From Prosthecobacter debontii (GTDB lineage: Bacteria; Verrucomicrobiota; Verrucomicrobiia; Verrucomicrobiales; Akkermansiaceae), in the NCBI GenBank assembly GCA_945883455.1, contig CAMCXJ010000124.1, positions 1 through 6,130 of the forward strand: a stretch of DNA of 6,130 bases, given 5' to 3'. A program made the position numbers and the translations under genes. The notes under the pieces are model-generated. The model ran no database searches. It saw only the letters and a program-made list of their open reading frames with translations, and was not told the DNA's origin. This document shows, in pieces, positions 1 to 6,130 of this stretch. The first letter of the stretch is position 1. Each line of letters opens with the position of its first letter.

Positions 1-10
1 AAGTCACACC

Positions 11-262
11 ATGACAGTTTCTCTCAGCCTCAACCGCAAGGGCACCAAGGATCGCCCCTACTACAAGATCGTCGCCGTGGACAGCCGCAAGCGCCGCGAT
101 GGACGCTACATCGAACAGATCGGCACCTACGATCCGATGCTCGAAGGCACCAACTATGAGATCGATCTGGAGAAGGCCGACAAATGGCTTTCCGTCGGGG
201 CGAAGCCTTCCGAAACAGTGAACAGCTTCATCCGCAAGGCTCGCACAGCCTCCGCGAAGTAG
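11..262 (+). CDS. rpsP: 30S ribosomal protein bS16
   Basis: The product is small-subunit ribosomal protein bS16, an RNA-binding protein that helps 16S rRNA fold during 30S assembly. The 83-residue length matches the family's usual 80-90. The bS16 signature is clear: a basic N-terminal strand (SLSLNRKGTKDRPYYKIV, residues 4-21), then DSRKRRDGRYIEQIGTYDP (24-42), then the helix with DLEKADKWLSVGAKPSETV (52-70). The ATG at 11 puts the N-terminus where family members start. Only ten bases precede it in the window, so its promoter and ribosome binding site cannot be judged. In many bacteria rpsP leads an operon with rimM, trmD and rplS. Here the next gene is instead a MidA-like methyltransferase. 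Nothing looks truncated or shifted. Confidence 0.97.
   Translation: MTVSLSLNRKGTKDRPYYKIVAVDSRKRRDGRYIEQIGTYDPMLEGTNYEIDLEKADKWLSVGAKPSETVNSFIRKARTASAK
169..176 (+). promoter_or_regulatory. Shine-Dalgarno-like GGAGAAGG inside rpsP
   Basis: A purine-rich GGAGAAGG lies seven bases before an in-frame ATG at 184, which could start the downstream methyltransferase with a 79-base overlap of rpsP. It also encodes Leu-Glu-Lys-Ala of bS16, so it may be chance. The other genes here whose upstream region is visible show no such motif, which argues against reliance on it. Confidence 0.2.
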
Positions 263-360
263 TCTGTGATCTTACGGAATTTTTCACACACCCGCGCGCC
301 CGCAAAGCCGCGGTTGTTTTCGTTCTGGACTCCGGCCCTTTCGAGACCATCGAGAACTTC

Positions 361-1269
361 ATGGCGCGAGCGCTGCATGATCCCGTGCGCGGCTACTATC
401 CACGGAACATCCGCAACATCGGCGCGCGCGGCGATTTTACCACCGCGCCGCAGCTTTCGGAAGCCCCCGCGAAAGCCATCGCGGCATGGGTCGCCCGCGC
501 CCTTCGTGAAACGAAAACGCGCCATGTGATCGAGATCGGTCCGGGCCTTGGCACGCTCACCGCGCAGGTGATCCGCAATCTGCCTTTCGCGACCCGCTTT
601 CGCACGCGTTTTCATCTTGTCGAGTCCTCGCTCGCTCTCGCGGAGCACCAGAAATCTCTGTTTGGAAAAAAGGTAGCTCATCATGTGTCGATTCTCGACG
701 CGCTGCAAAGCTGCTCCGGCGAGGCTGTCATATTTTCCAACGAGCTTGTGGATGCTTTCCCTGCGCGCGTATTTAAAAAAACCCGGAAAGTATGGCGGGA
801 GCTCGCACTCGATAGCCTGATGAAAGAGGTCTTGCTACCACCCGCGAAACTACCCCCCTCATCCATATTCCAGATTCCATTCGAAGAGAACCAAACAGTA
901 GAAGTCCATGACGCCTACCGGCTATGGCTCGAATCATGGCTGCCCCAATGGACTCGCGGCGAGATGCTGACCATCGACTACGGGGATATCGCGGAGCGCC
1001 TCTACCACCGGCGCCCGCGCGGCACATTGCGCGCTTACCGCCTCCACCAGTGCCTCCATGGCGCCGCCGTCTTCGAAAACTGCGGCCACCAAGACATCAC
1101 AGCAGATGTCAATTTCACCGACCTCGCGGACTGGTCTCAACCATGGCTCGCATCCTCCCCGAGCTACACCTTCGCAGACTTTATCCGCAGCTTCGCTAAA
1201 TCCTCCGACTCGCATATCATCGACGCGGCAGCACATTTCCGCGTCCTGATTCAGAAGTCCGGCGGCTGA
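361..1269 (+). CDS. MidA/NDUFAF7-family class I SAM-dependent methyltransferase
   Basis: This belongs to the DUF185/MidA family. Its mitochondrial member NDUFAF7 methylates an arginine of a complex I subunit; the substrates of bacterial members are mostly unknown. Numbered from the ATG at 361 (302 residues): an N-terminal helix leading to HDPVRGYY (6-13) and GARGDFTTAPQLSE (21-34); SAM motif I EIGPGLG (58-64); the acidic ribose-binding position in HLVESS (E88); NELVDAFP (127-134); LTIDYGD (203-209); RGTLRAYRLH (220-229); DITADVNFTDL (245-255). Family-like sequence continues upstream as GPFETIENF, so translation may begin earlier: the only in-frame options are CTG at 325 or ATG at 184 inside rpsP. 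I give the first non-overlapping ATG. The C-terminus is short: only about 45 residues follow the DITADVNF block before the end, although an HFRVLIQK stretch resembling the family's terminal FKVL motif is kept. Confidence 0.85.
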   Translation: MARALHDPVRGYYPRNIRNIGARGDFTTAPQLSEAPAKAIAAWVARALRETKTRHVIEIGPGLGTLTAQVIRNLPFATRFRTRFHLVESSLALAEHQKSLFGKKVAHHVSILDALQSCSGEAVIFSNELVDAFPARVFKKTRKVWRELALDSLMKEVLLPPAKLPPSSIFQIPFEENQTVEVHDAYRLWLESWLPQWTRGEMLTIDYGDIAERLYHRRPRGTLRAYRLHQCLHGAAVFENCGHQDITADVNFTDLADWSQPWLASSPSYTFADFIRSFAKSSDSHIIDAAAHFRVLIQKSGG

Positions 1270-1290
1270 TTGCGATATTTCTCTCCGTTT

Positions 1291-1302
1291 GTAAATATTT
1301 AC
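1291..1302. repeat. Perfect 12-bp palindrome GTAAATATTTAC
   Basis: GTAAATATTTAC equals its own reverse complement over all twelve bases, and the symmetry stops at both flanks. It lies 13 bases before the TTGACA hexamer. A symmetric A+T-rich site just upstream of a promoter suits a dimeric regulator such as an activator, but no specific family is recognised. Confidence 0.45.
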
Positions 1303-1314
1303 CGATGTGGCAGG

Positions 1315-1343
1315 TTGACACTCTTTGTTGGTTTGACCAAATT
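1315..1343 (+). promoter_or_regulatory. Candidate sigma-70-type promoter
   Basis: A perfect -35 consensus TTGACA is at 1315-1320. At 17-base spacing the -10 position is CAAATT (1338-1343), which matches TATAAT at only three of six bases, so an unassisted strong promoter is unlikely. A weak -10 next to palindromic sequence would fit an activator-dependent promoter. The predicted transcript would start near 1350, giving a leader of roughly 60 bases. Confidence 0.3.
1328..1340. repeat. Short inverted repeat TTGGT-TTG-ACCAA
   Basis: Five-base arms (1328-1332 and 1336-1340) flank a three-base centre and overlap the candidate -10 region. The same stretch makes an imperfect direct repeat, GGTTGAC (1313-1319) and GGTTTGAC (1330-1337), about 17 bases apart. 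This could be an operator, but arms this short also arise by chance. Confidence 0.25.
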
Positions 1344-1412
1344 GCGTGTGTATCCATTGTCTTGGTGATTTTATTACCAGACTAAAAATCCCTTACCCAG
1401 CAAAGCATTTCC

Positions 1413-3092
1413 GTGTTCACCAATGAAGATTACCTAGCCGAATTACTCTTGGAAGGCGGCATTATCGAAGCGGAACAGCTCAAAAGCGCACGAGCCTCGC
1501 TAGCAGGTGGTCTGACGATCGTTCAGCACCTCATCAATCGGTCAGAAGTCACCGAAACCCAAGTCGCTGAGACGCTCGCATCCAACGCGGGCATCCCTTT
1601 CGTGGATCTGGCCGGCTTCCACTTCGATCCCGCTGTGATTCTCACCGTCTCCGAGGACACCGCCCGACGCTACCGCGTCATCCCCGTCACCGATGATGGC
1701 CTTTACCTCACTGTCGCCGTAGCAGATCCACTCGATTTCGAAACACTAGACAGCCTGCCTCACGTGATCGGTCGGGAGCTGAATCTCGCCTGCGCCACGC
1801 ACACTGACATCAACCATCAATTGATGCAGTTTTACAATGTGACTGATAAACAGCAGGACGGCAAGGTGGATGGTTTCTTTGTCTCAACCGGTGACTCCGA
1901 AGCGGGCGTCGAAACGAACGACGCTCCTATCATCCGCCTCGTCCAACAAACGCTCACCGAAGCGTTTCGCCTGAGGGCCTCGGATATCCACATCGAACCC
2001 CTGGAAACGTCCGTCCGGATCCGCTACCGCCTCGACGGCAAGCTCGTTCATGTGGACACACATCCGAAAAAACTCCTTCCCGCCATTGTTGCCCGCCTCA
2101 AGGTGATGAGCGGTAGCATGTCCATCGCGGAAAAACGCCTCCCGCAGGACGGCCGTATCCAACTCAAGATGGGCGACAAGGAGGTCGATCTCCGCGTTTC
2201 CTCCGTCCCCTCCAATCACGGCGAATCCATCGTCATGCGGATTTTGGACAAAACCGCCCTCCTCCTAGGGCTTCCCGAACTCGGCTTCTTTTCCGATGAC
2301 CAAGTAGAGTTTGAAACTCTCCTGAAACTACCGGATGGCATCCTCCTTGTGACGGGTCCCACGGGTTCTGGGAAAACTACTACTCTTTACGCCTGCCTGA
2401 ACGTGATCAACAAGCCGGACAAGAAGATCATCACTGTGGAAGATCCCGTCGAATACGAACTCCCCGGCATCAATCAGGTCATGGTAAAATCGGAGATCGG
2501 CATGACTTTTGCCGCCGCACTCCGCGCCATGCTCCGCCAAGCTCCCAATATCATCATGATCGGGGAAATCCGCGATGCGGAAACCGCCAATATCGCCATC
2601 AACGCCTCACTAACTGGACACCTCGTTTTCTCTACTCTCCACACGAACGACGCGCCCTCCGCCATCGCCCGTCTCGCCGATATCGGCGTGAAACCCTTCC
2701 TGATCGCATCAGCCGTCCGCTCCGTCCTCGCCCAGCGCCTCGTCCGCAAGCTCTGTCCCGCCTGCAAGACACCAGCCGGCCTCAACGACAAGGAGATGCG
2801 CGCCCTCAACCTCGACGCCGCCCGCGTCGCCCAAGCTTCCATCTTTGGTCCGGTCGGCTGCACGAAATGCCGCGGCAACGGCTACCGCGGGCGGATGGGC
2901 ATCTTCGAGCTTTTCAACATCGACGACGAGGTCCGCGGCATGATCAACGGCGGCCTGACCACCAGCCAACTCCGCCGTCGCGCCCGCGAACTCGGCATGC
3001 GCACCCTGCGCGAGGACGGCATCCGCAAAGTCCTATCTGGCCTCACCTCCGGCGCGGAGGTCGTCCACGCTACCATGGGCGATTTCGACTAA
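1413..3092 (+). CDS. GspE/PilB-family T4P/T2SS motor ATPase, first copy
   Basis: This is a 559-residue cytoplasmic hexameric ATPase that drives pilus or pseudopilus assembly through the platform protein encoded downstream. Residues 1 to about 145 form a T2SSE N-terminal domain, followed by a linker and the catalytic core from about 169. Visible motifs: SDIHIEP (190-196), RLPQDGR (242-248), Walker A GPTGSGKT (315-322, K321), Asp box TVEDPVEYE (341-349), Walker B IIMIGEIRD (380-388, E385), His box with H403 and H410, and a zinc tetracysteine C448/C451 with C483/C486. The full N-domain and cysteines exclude the retraction ATPase PilT. GTG at 1413 is the start, since the frame closes at 1383 and no ATG precedes it; no Shine-Dalgarno is seen. 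One oddity is RQAPN before Walker B (375-379), where RQDPD is usual. PilB or GspE cannot be told apart here. Confidence 0.95.
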   Translation: MFTNEDYLAELLLEGGIIEAEQLKSARASLAGGLTIVQHLINRSEVTETQVAETLASNAGIPFVDLAGFHFDPAVILTVSEDTARRYRVIPVTDDGLYLTVAVADPLDFETLDSLPHVIGRELNLACATHTDINHQLMQFYNVTDKQQDGKVDGFFVSTGDSEAGVETNDAPIIRLVQQTLTEAFRLRASDIHIEPLETSVRIRYRLDGKLVHVDTHPKKLLPAIVARLKVMSGSMSIAEKRLPQDGRIQLKMGDKEVDLRVSSVPSNHGESIVMRILDKTALLLGLPELGFFSDDQVEFETLLKLPDGILLVTGPTGSGKTTTLYACLNVINKPDKKIITVEDPVEYELPGINQVMVKSEIGMTFAAALRAMLRQAPNIIMIGEIRDAETANIAINASLTGHLVFSTLHTNDAPSAIARLADIGVKPFLIASAVRSVLAQRLVRKLCPACKTPAGLNDKEMRALNLDAARVAQASIFGPVGCTKCRGNGYRGRMGIFELFNIDDEVRGMINGGLTTSQLRRRARELGMRTLREDGIRKVLSGLTSGAEVVHATMGDFD

Positions 3093-3126
3093 AACTTTAA
3101 ACTCAAAACCCTAAAACCCAAATTTA
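3092..3126. repeat. Left array of degenerate A+T-rich heptamers
   Basis: Five consecutive seven-base units are seen: AAACTTT, AAACTCA, AAACCCT, AAAACCC, AAATTTA. They begin on the last base of the upstream TAA stop codon, so the array occupies the very start of the intergenic gap. The units share an AAA start but vary after it. This is read directly from the bases; its function is unknown. Confidence 0.5.
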
Positions 3127-3189
3127 AGACGAGCGCATACCAGTCATCCCTATCAACTGCGCCTTCCTCTTCATCGAGGTTTAAAGTTT
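3092..3189. repeat. 11-bp inverted repeat framing the inter-ATPase spacer
   Basis: AAACTTTAAAC (3092-3102) and its exact reverse complement GTTTAAAGTTT (3179-3189) are separated by 76 bases. The arms are too A+T-rich and too far apart for an intrinsic terminator. They could be the ends of a small non-autonomous or REP-like intergenic element, or simply remnants of repeat expansion. AAATTTA also recurs in direct orientation at 3120-3126 and 3191-3197. Confidence 0.45.
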
Positions 3190-3206
3190 AAAATTTAGAA
3201 TTTCGT
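3179..3206. repeat. Right array of heptamers
   Basis: Four seven-base units are seen: GTTTAAA twice exactly, then ATTTAGA and ATTTCGT. The array stops seven bases before the ATG of the second ATPase and so takes up the space where a ribosome binding site would sit. Its first eleven bases pair with the start of the left array. Confidence 0.5.
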
Positions 3207-3213
3207 AGCCCTC

Positions 3214-4884
3214 ATGGACAACCGCCAACTCCTAGACCTTTTCCAAGCCCGCAACCTCATCGACGCTTCCCTGTCGGAAGAGATCTTTGCGGAAATCGAT
3301 AACAGCGGAAAAAGTGTGCCCGAACTGCTGGCCGATTTCCAAGTCATCCAATCCAAGGAGGACGTCTGGCCGATTGTCGCCTCAGAACTCGGAGCCTCGC
3401 TCGTCGATCTGCGCAACTGGACCCCGCCGGACGCGCTTCTTGATCTTGTTCCCGCTGGCACCGCCCGCCTTCACGGCGCTTTCCCGGTGAACTTCGATGA
3501 CCAAGGCCTCCACCTCGCGCTGGTCGATCCGCTCAATCCCCAAACCGTCGAGGATCTGCGCTTCGCCCTCGGCCGCGAGATTGTCGTCGTCGTCGCACCC
3601 GATTACCTCGTCGAGGCCAAAATCAATGAATGCTACGGCGGCGAAGGAAAAGCGATGGGAGACATCCTTGCCCAACTTGATAACGGTGCCGAGAATTTCG
3701 ACGAAGCCAACGCCGAAGCCGAGGCGAACTCTGCTCCCATCATTCGCTACGTCGATCTCGTTCTCTATCAGGCCATCAAGGAAAAAGCATCGGACATCCA
3801 CTTCGAGCCTTTTGAAAAAGACTTCAAGATCCGCTACCGGGTCGATGGCGCGCTGTATGAAATGGCACCGCCGCCACCGCACCTAGCCTTGCCGATCCTT
3901 TCCCGCGTAAAGGTCATGGCGAACCTCAACATCGCCGAGCGCCGCGTTCCACAGGACGGACGTATCGTAAAACAAATCGGCGAAAAGCAGGTGGACATGC
4001 GGGTCTCCACCCTCCCCACCCACCACGGGGAGTCCATCGTGCTCCGCGTCCTCGACCGCTCCTCGGTCAACCTCTCTCTGGAGAACCTCGGTCTCCCCAC
4101 GACTATTTACGACTACATCAGCGAGACCATCGAGAAGCCGAACGGGATCTTCATCGTCACCGGCCCCACCGGCGCGGGCAAAACAACTACTCTCTACGCG
4201 GGCCTACGCCGCATCAATACCATCGATGCAAAACTCCTCACCGCCGAGGACCCCGTGGAATATGACATCGACGGCATCATCCAGATCCCCATCAACGAGG
4301 CCATCGGCCTTGATTTCCCCCGAATCCTCCGCGCCTTCCTACGCCAAGATCCGGACCGCATCATGATCGGGGAAATGCGCGACAAGGAAACCGCCACCAT
4401 CGCCATCCAGGCCGCACTAACAGGCCACCTTGTCCTTTCCACCCTCCACACCAACGACGCGCCGGGCGCCGTCACCCGCCTCATCGACATGGGTTGCGAG
4501 CCGTTCCTTGTGGCCGCCTCGCTGGAGGGCGTTCTCGGCCAGCGCCTCGTCCGCACGATTTGTGTGGAATGCAAATCACCCTACGAGCCGAACGAGGCGA
4601 TTCTCTCCCAGCTCGGCATCTCACCCCACGAACTCGGCGACAAGCAGTTCTTCACCGGCGCAGGCTGCGAGGTCTGCGGCCAATCCGGATACCGCGGCCG
4701 CGCCGGACTTTACGAGCTACTCAATATCACCGAACCCGTCCGCGAACTCATAACCAACCGCGCACCGAGCGTCGTCATCAAACAAAAGGCCATCGAGCTC
4801 GGCATGAACACACTCCGCGAGGATGGCCTCCGCAATATTTACCTAGGTAAGACCACGATCGAGGAAGTCCTTAAATACACCTGA
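3214..4884 (+). CDS. GspE/PilB-family T4P/T2SS motor ATPase, second copy
   Basis: A 556-residue paralogue of the preceding ATPase with the same layout: T2SSE-type N-domain (1 to about 142), an acidic Glu/Asn/Ala-rich linker (about 155-172) and a catalytic core. Motifs: SDIHFEP (193-199), RVPQDGR (244-250), Walker A GPTGAGKT (317-324, K323), Asp box TAEDPVEYD (343-351), Walker B IMIGEMRD (383-390, E387) preceded by the canonical RQDPD, His box with H405 and H412, and tetracysteine C450/C453 with C485/C488. It is therefore a complete extension/secretion-type ATPase, not PilT. ATG 3214 is chosen because it fits the family N-terminus; no Shine-Dalgarno is present and heptamer repeats lie just upstream. 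It precedes the platform gene by 70 bases, so the three genes probably form one operon. The N-domains of the two copies differ much more than their cores, so they may recruit different partners (inference). Confidence 0.95.
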   Translation: MDNRQLLDLFQARNLIDASLSEEIFAEIDNSGKSVPELLADFQVIQSKEDVWPIVASELGASLVDLRNWTPPDALLDLVPAGTARLHGAFPVNFDDQGLHLALVDPLNPQTVEDLRFALGREIVVVVAPDYLVEAKINECYGGEGKAMGDILAQLDNGAENFDEANAEAEANSAPIIRYVDLVLYQAIKEKASDIHFEPFEKDFKIRYRVDGALYEMAPPPPHLALPILSRVKVMANLNIAERRVPQDGRIVKQIGEKQVDMRVSTLPTHHGESIVLRVLDRSSVNLSLENLGLPTTIYDYISETIEKPNGIFIVTGPTGAGKTTTLYAGLRRINTIDAKLLTAEDPVEYDIDGIIQIPINEAIGLDFPRILRAFLRQDPDRIMIGEMRDKETATIAIQAALTGHLVLSTLHTNDAPGAVTRLIDMGCEPFLVAASLEGVLGQRLVRTICVECKSPYEPNEAILSQLGISPHELGDKQFFTGAGCEVCGQSGYRGRAGLYELLNITEPVRELITNRAPSVVIKQKAIELGMNTLREDGLRNIYLGKTTIEEVLKYT

Positions 4885-4954
4885 CCACGGGAAATTTTTC
4901 CATAGCCAAAACCCTTCCGATATCCTTTCATCAACCAAGTCCCTAAAAAAAGCC

Positions 4955-6130
4955 ATGCCCAACTTCCACTACACCGCCCTTGACGCGAAAGGCGAACAAG
5001 CCAACGGCGAGGTCGCCGCCGCAACCGAAGCCGAAGCCGTTCAGAAACTCCGCGCGCAGGGTCTTTACCCTACCCATATCGCAGAGGACGGTAAGGGCAA
5101 GCCCGGTATCGCCTCGAAATCAATGGTGAAAAAGGCAAAAGCAAAGTCAATTAACATCAGCTTCGGCAAAGGCGGGTCAACAGTGAAACCGAAGGTGCTC
5201 ATGGTGTTCACCCGCCAACTCGCGACGCTCATCGACTCCGGCCTACCGCTGCTTCGCTCCCTTACGGTCCTTGGAAAACAGGAGCCAAACCCTGTCCTAA
5301 AGTCTACGATCAGTTCGCTCGCGGATTCCGTCCAGGGTGGTTCCACCTTCTCGGAATCCCTAGCTCAGCACCCGAAAATGTTTAACAAACTATTTGTGAA
5401 CATGGTCAAAGCCGGGGAACTCGGAGGTGTTCTCGAAGTCGTCCTCAACCGTCTCGCGGAATACCAAGAAAAAGCCCAGAAGCTGAAGAACAAGATCGTC
5501 TCCGCGATGGTTTATCCGGCCATCGTCATGTTCATCGCCGTTGCCATCTTGGTTTTCCTGATGATCTTCATTGTTCCGAAATTTAAAGAGATGTTCTCCG
5601 AGACAGATTCCTCTCTCCCGCTGATCTCTCAAATCGTGTTCGGCTTCTCCGAATTCTGTCTCGGCAGACCCATCATCGGCATCCCAAACGTGGTCTGGGT
5701 ATTCGTTGCTCTCGGCGGTCTCCTCGTCGCGCTCAACGCCTTCGGCAAAACCAAAGGAGGACGCCACCTCATCGACAGCCTCAAGCTACGCCTTCCCGTC
5801 CTTGGCGATGTCACGCGCAAGTCCGCTGTATCGCGTTTCGCCCGCACTCTCGGAACCCTCGTCACCTCCGGCGTCCCGATCCTTCAAGCGCTCAATATCA
5901 CCCGCGACACCGCAGGCAATGTCATCATTTCCGACGCGATCAACAAAGTCCACGAAGCCGTCAAGGAAGGCGAATCCATCGTCACCCCTCTCTCCTCCAG
6001 CGGAGTTTTCCCCAGCATGGTCATATCCATGGTCGATGTAGGTGAGGAAACCGGACAGCTTCCTGAAATGCTCCTGAAAATCGCAGACGTTTACGACGAT
6101 GAGGTGGACAATGCTGTCACGGCGCTGACA
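4955..6130 (+). CDS. GspF/PilC-family inner-membrane platform protein (partial, 3' end outside window)
   Basis: This is the polytopic platform protein that couples the motor ATPase to pilin or pseudopilin assembly. The frame is open from ATG 4955 to the last base, giving 392 residues; family members are usually about 400-420, so only the final membrane helix and tail are missing. The N-terminus (FHYTALDAKGEQANGEV, 4-20) is typical of the family and fixes the start. A Lys/Gly/Ser-rich linker (about 45-80) precedes two homologous T2SSF repeats: one with FTRQLATLIDSGLPLLRSL (85-103) and VKAGELGGVLE (151-161), the other with FARTLGTLVTSGVPILQAL (295-313) and VDVGEETGQLPEML (360-373). Hydrophobic membrane segments lie at about 186-208 and 243-262. 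No clear Shine-Dalgarno is seen. It follows the second ATPase by 70 bases. PilC and GspF cannot be separated without neighbouring pilin or secretin genes. Confidence 0.94.
   Translation, partial: MPNFHYTALDAKGEQANGEVAAATEAEAVQKLRAQGLYPTHIAEDGKGKPGIASKSMVKKAKAKSINISFGKGGSTVKPKVLMVFTRQLATLIDSGLPLLRSLTVLGKQEPNPVLKSTISSLADSVQGGSTFSESLAQHPKMFNKLFVNMVKAGELGGVLEVVLNRLAEYQEKAQKLKNKIVSAMVYPAIVMFIAVAILVFLMIFIVPKFKEMFSETDSSLPLISQIVFGFSEFCLGRPIIGIPNVVWVFVALGGLLVALNAFGKTKGGRHLIDSLKLRLPVLGDVTRKSAVSRFARTLGTLVTSGVPILQALNITRDTAGNVIISDAINKVHEAVKEGESIVTPLSSSGVFPSMVISMVDVGEETGQLPEMLLKIADVYDDEVDNAVTALT

Larger units (their letters stand above)
1270..1412. promoter_or_regulatory. Intergenic control region upstream of the motor operon
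   Basis: This 143-base gap is richer in A+T than its flanks and contains no plausible coding frame. An in-frame TAA at 1383 bars extension of the next gene much beyond its GTG. It carries a perfect 12-bp palindrome, a TTGACA hexamer and a small inverted repeat, listed separately. I infer that it holds the promoter of the downstream ATPase and platform genes. I see no convincing intrinsic terminator for the methyltransferase. Confidence 0.5.

Noticed and set aside
300..320. CCGC-AAAGCC-GCGG hairpin followed by TTGTTTT as a terminator after rpsP
   Set aside because: The stem is only four base pairs and the T tract is broken by G. The region also sits in the open frame leading into the methyltransferase, whose coding sequence may include it.
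154..708. 184-codon open frame on the minus strand across rpsP and the methyltransferase
   Set aside because: It lies antisense to two genes with clear family motifs, shows no recognisable domain, and is what GC-rich coding DNA yields by chance.
1361..1380. Imperfect inverted repeat CTTGGT...ACCAG upstream of the first ATPase
   Set aside because: The exact arms are only about four bases around a nine-base loop, which is expected by chance in a gap of this size.
3382..3882. 166-codon minus-strand open frame inside the second ATPase
   Set aside because: It is fully antisense to the conserved N-domain and start of the catalytic core of the ATPase and its translation resembles no family I know.
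3214..4884. Second ATPase as the retraction motor PilT
   Set aside because: It has the extended N-terminal domain and the C450/C453/C485/C488 zinc site typical of GspE/PilB and absent from PilT.
4889..4901. GGGAAATTTTTCC symmetric stretch after the second ATPase as a terminator
   Set aside because: The arms are five bases with a two-base centre, too tight to form a stable hairpin, and the genes on either side look co-transcribed.
1..6130. CRISPR array, tRNA, insertion sequence or attachment site
   Set aside because: I saw no regularly spaced long repeats, no tRNA cloverleaf, no transposase-like frame and no integrase context in the window.

Overview
The window holds the end of a housekeeping locus followed by a type IV pilus / type II secretion (T4P/T2SS) inner-membrane motor operon, all on the + strand. 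The DNA is moderately GC-rich and tightly packed. The three motor genes show no recognisable Shine-Dalgarno sequence, and one starts with GTG. This style, with two full-length GspE/PilB ATPases in tandem ahead of a GspF/PilC gene, suggests to me a Verrucomicrobiota (PVC-group) bacterium. That is inference, since no rRNA or other decisive marker lies in the window.

Bases 11-262 encode ribosomal protein bS16 (rpsP). Immediately downstream, up to 1269, is a MidA/NDUFAF7-family SAM-dependent methyltransferase. Its start is uncertain: family-like sequence lies upstream of the first non-overlapping ATG (361), and the only other in-frame candidates are an ATG inside rpsP (184) and a CTG (325).

Bases 1270-1412 are a non-coding, A+T-richer gap. 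It holds a perfect 12-bp palindrome, a consensus TTGACA hexamer and a small inverted repeat, and is the likely control region of the motor operon. Two paralogous ATPases follow (1413-3092 and 3214-4884), each with an N-terminal T2SSE-type domain, Walker A, Asp box, Walker B, His box and a tetracysteine zinc site. They should form the cytoplasmic hexameric motors. They differ at a normally acidic position next to Walker B. The 121-bp gap between them is framed by two arrays of degenerate A+T-rich heptamers containing an 11-bp inverted repeat.

The last gene (4955 to the window edge) is the GspF/PilC platform protein that such ATPases act on. It is cut off just before its C-terminal membrane segment. 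No pilT-type retraction ATPase, pilin or secretin gene is visible. I see no wholly new system here. The points most worth following up are the paired non-identical motors, the heptamer-framed spacer and the odd start of the methyltransferase.
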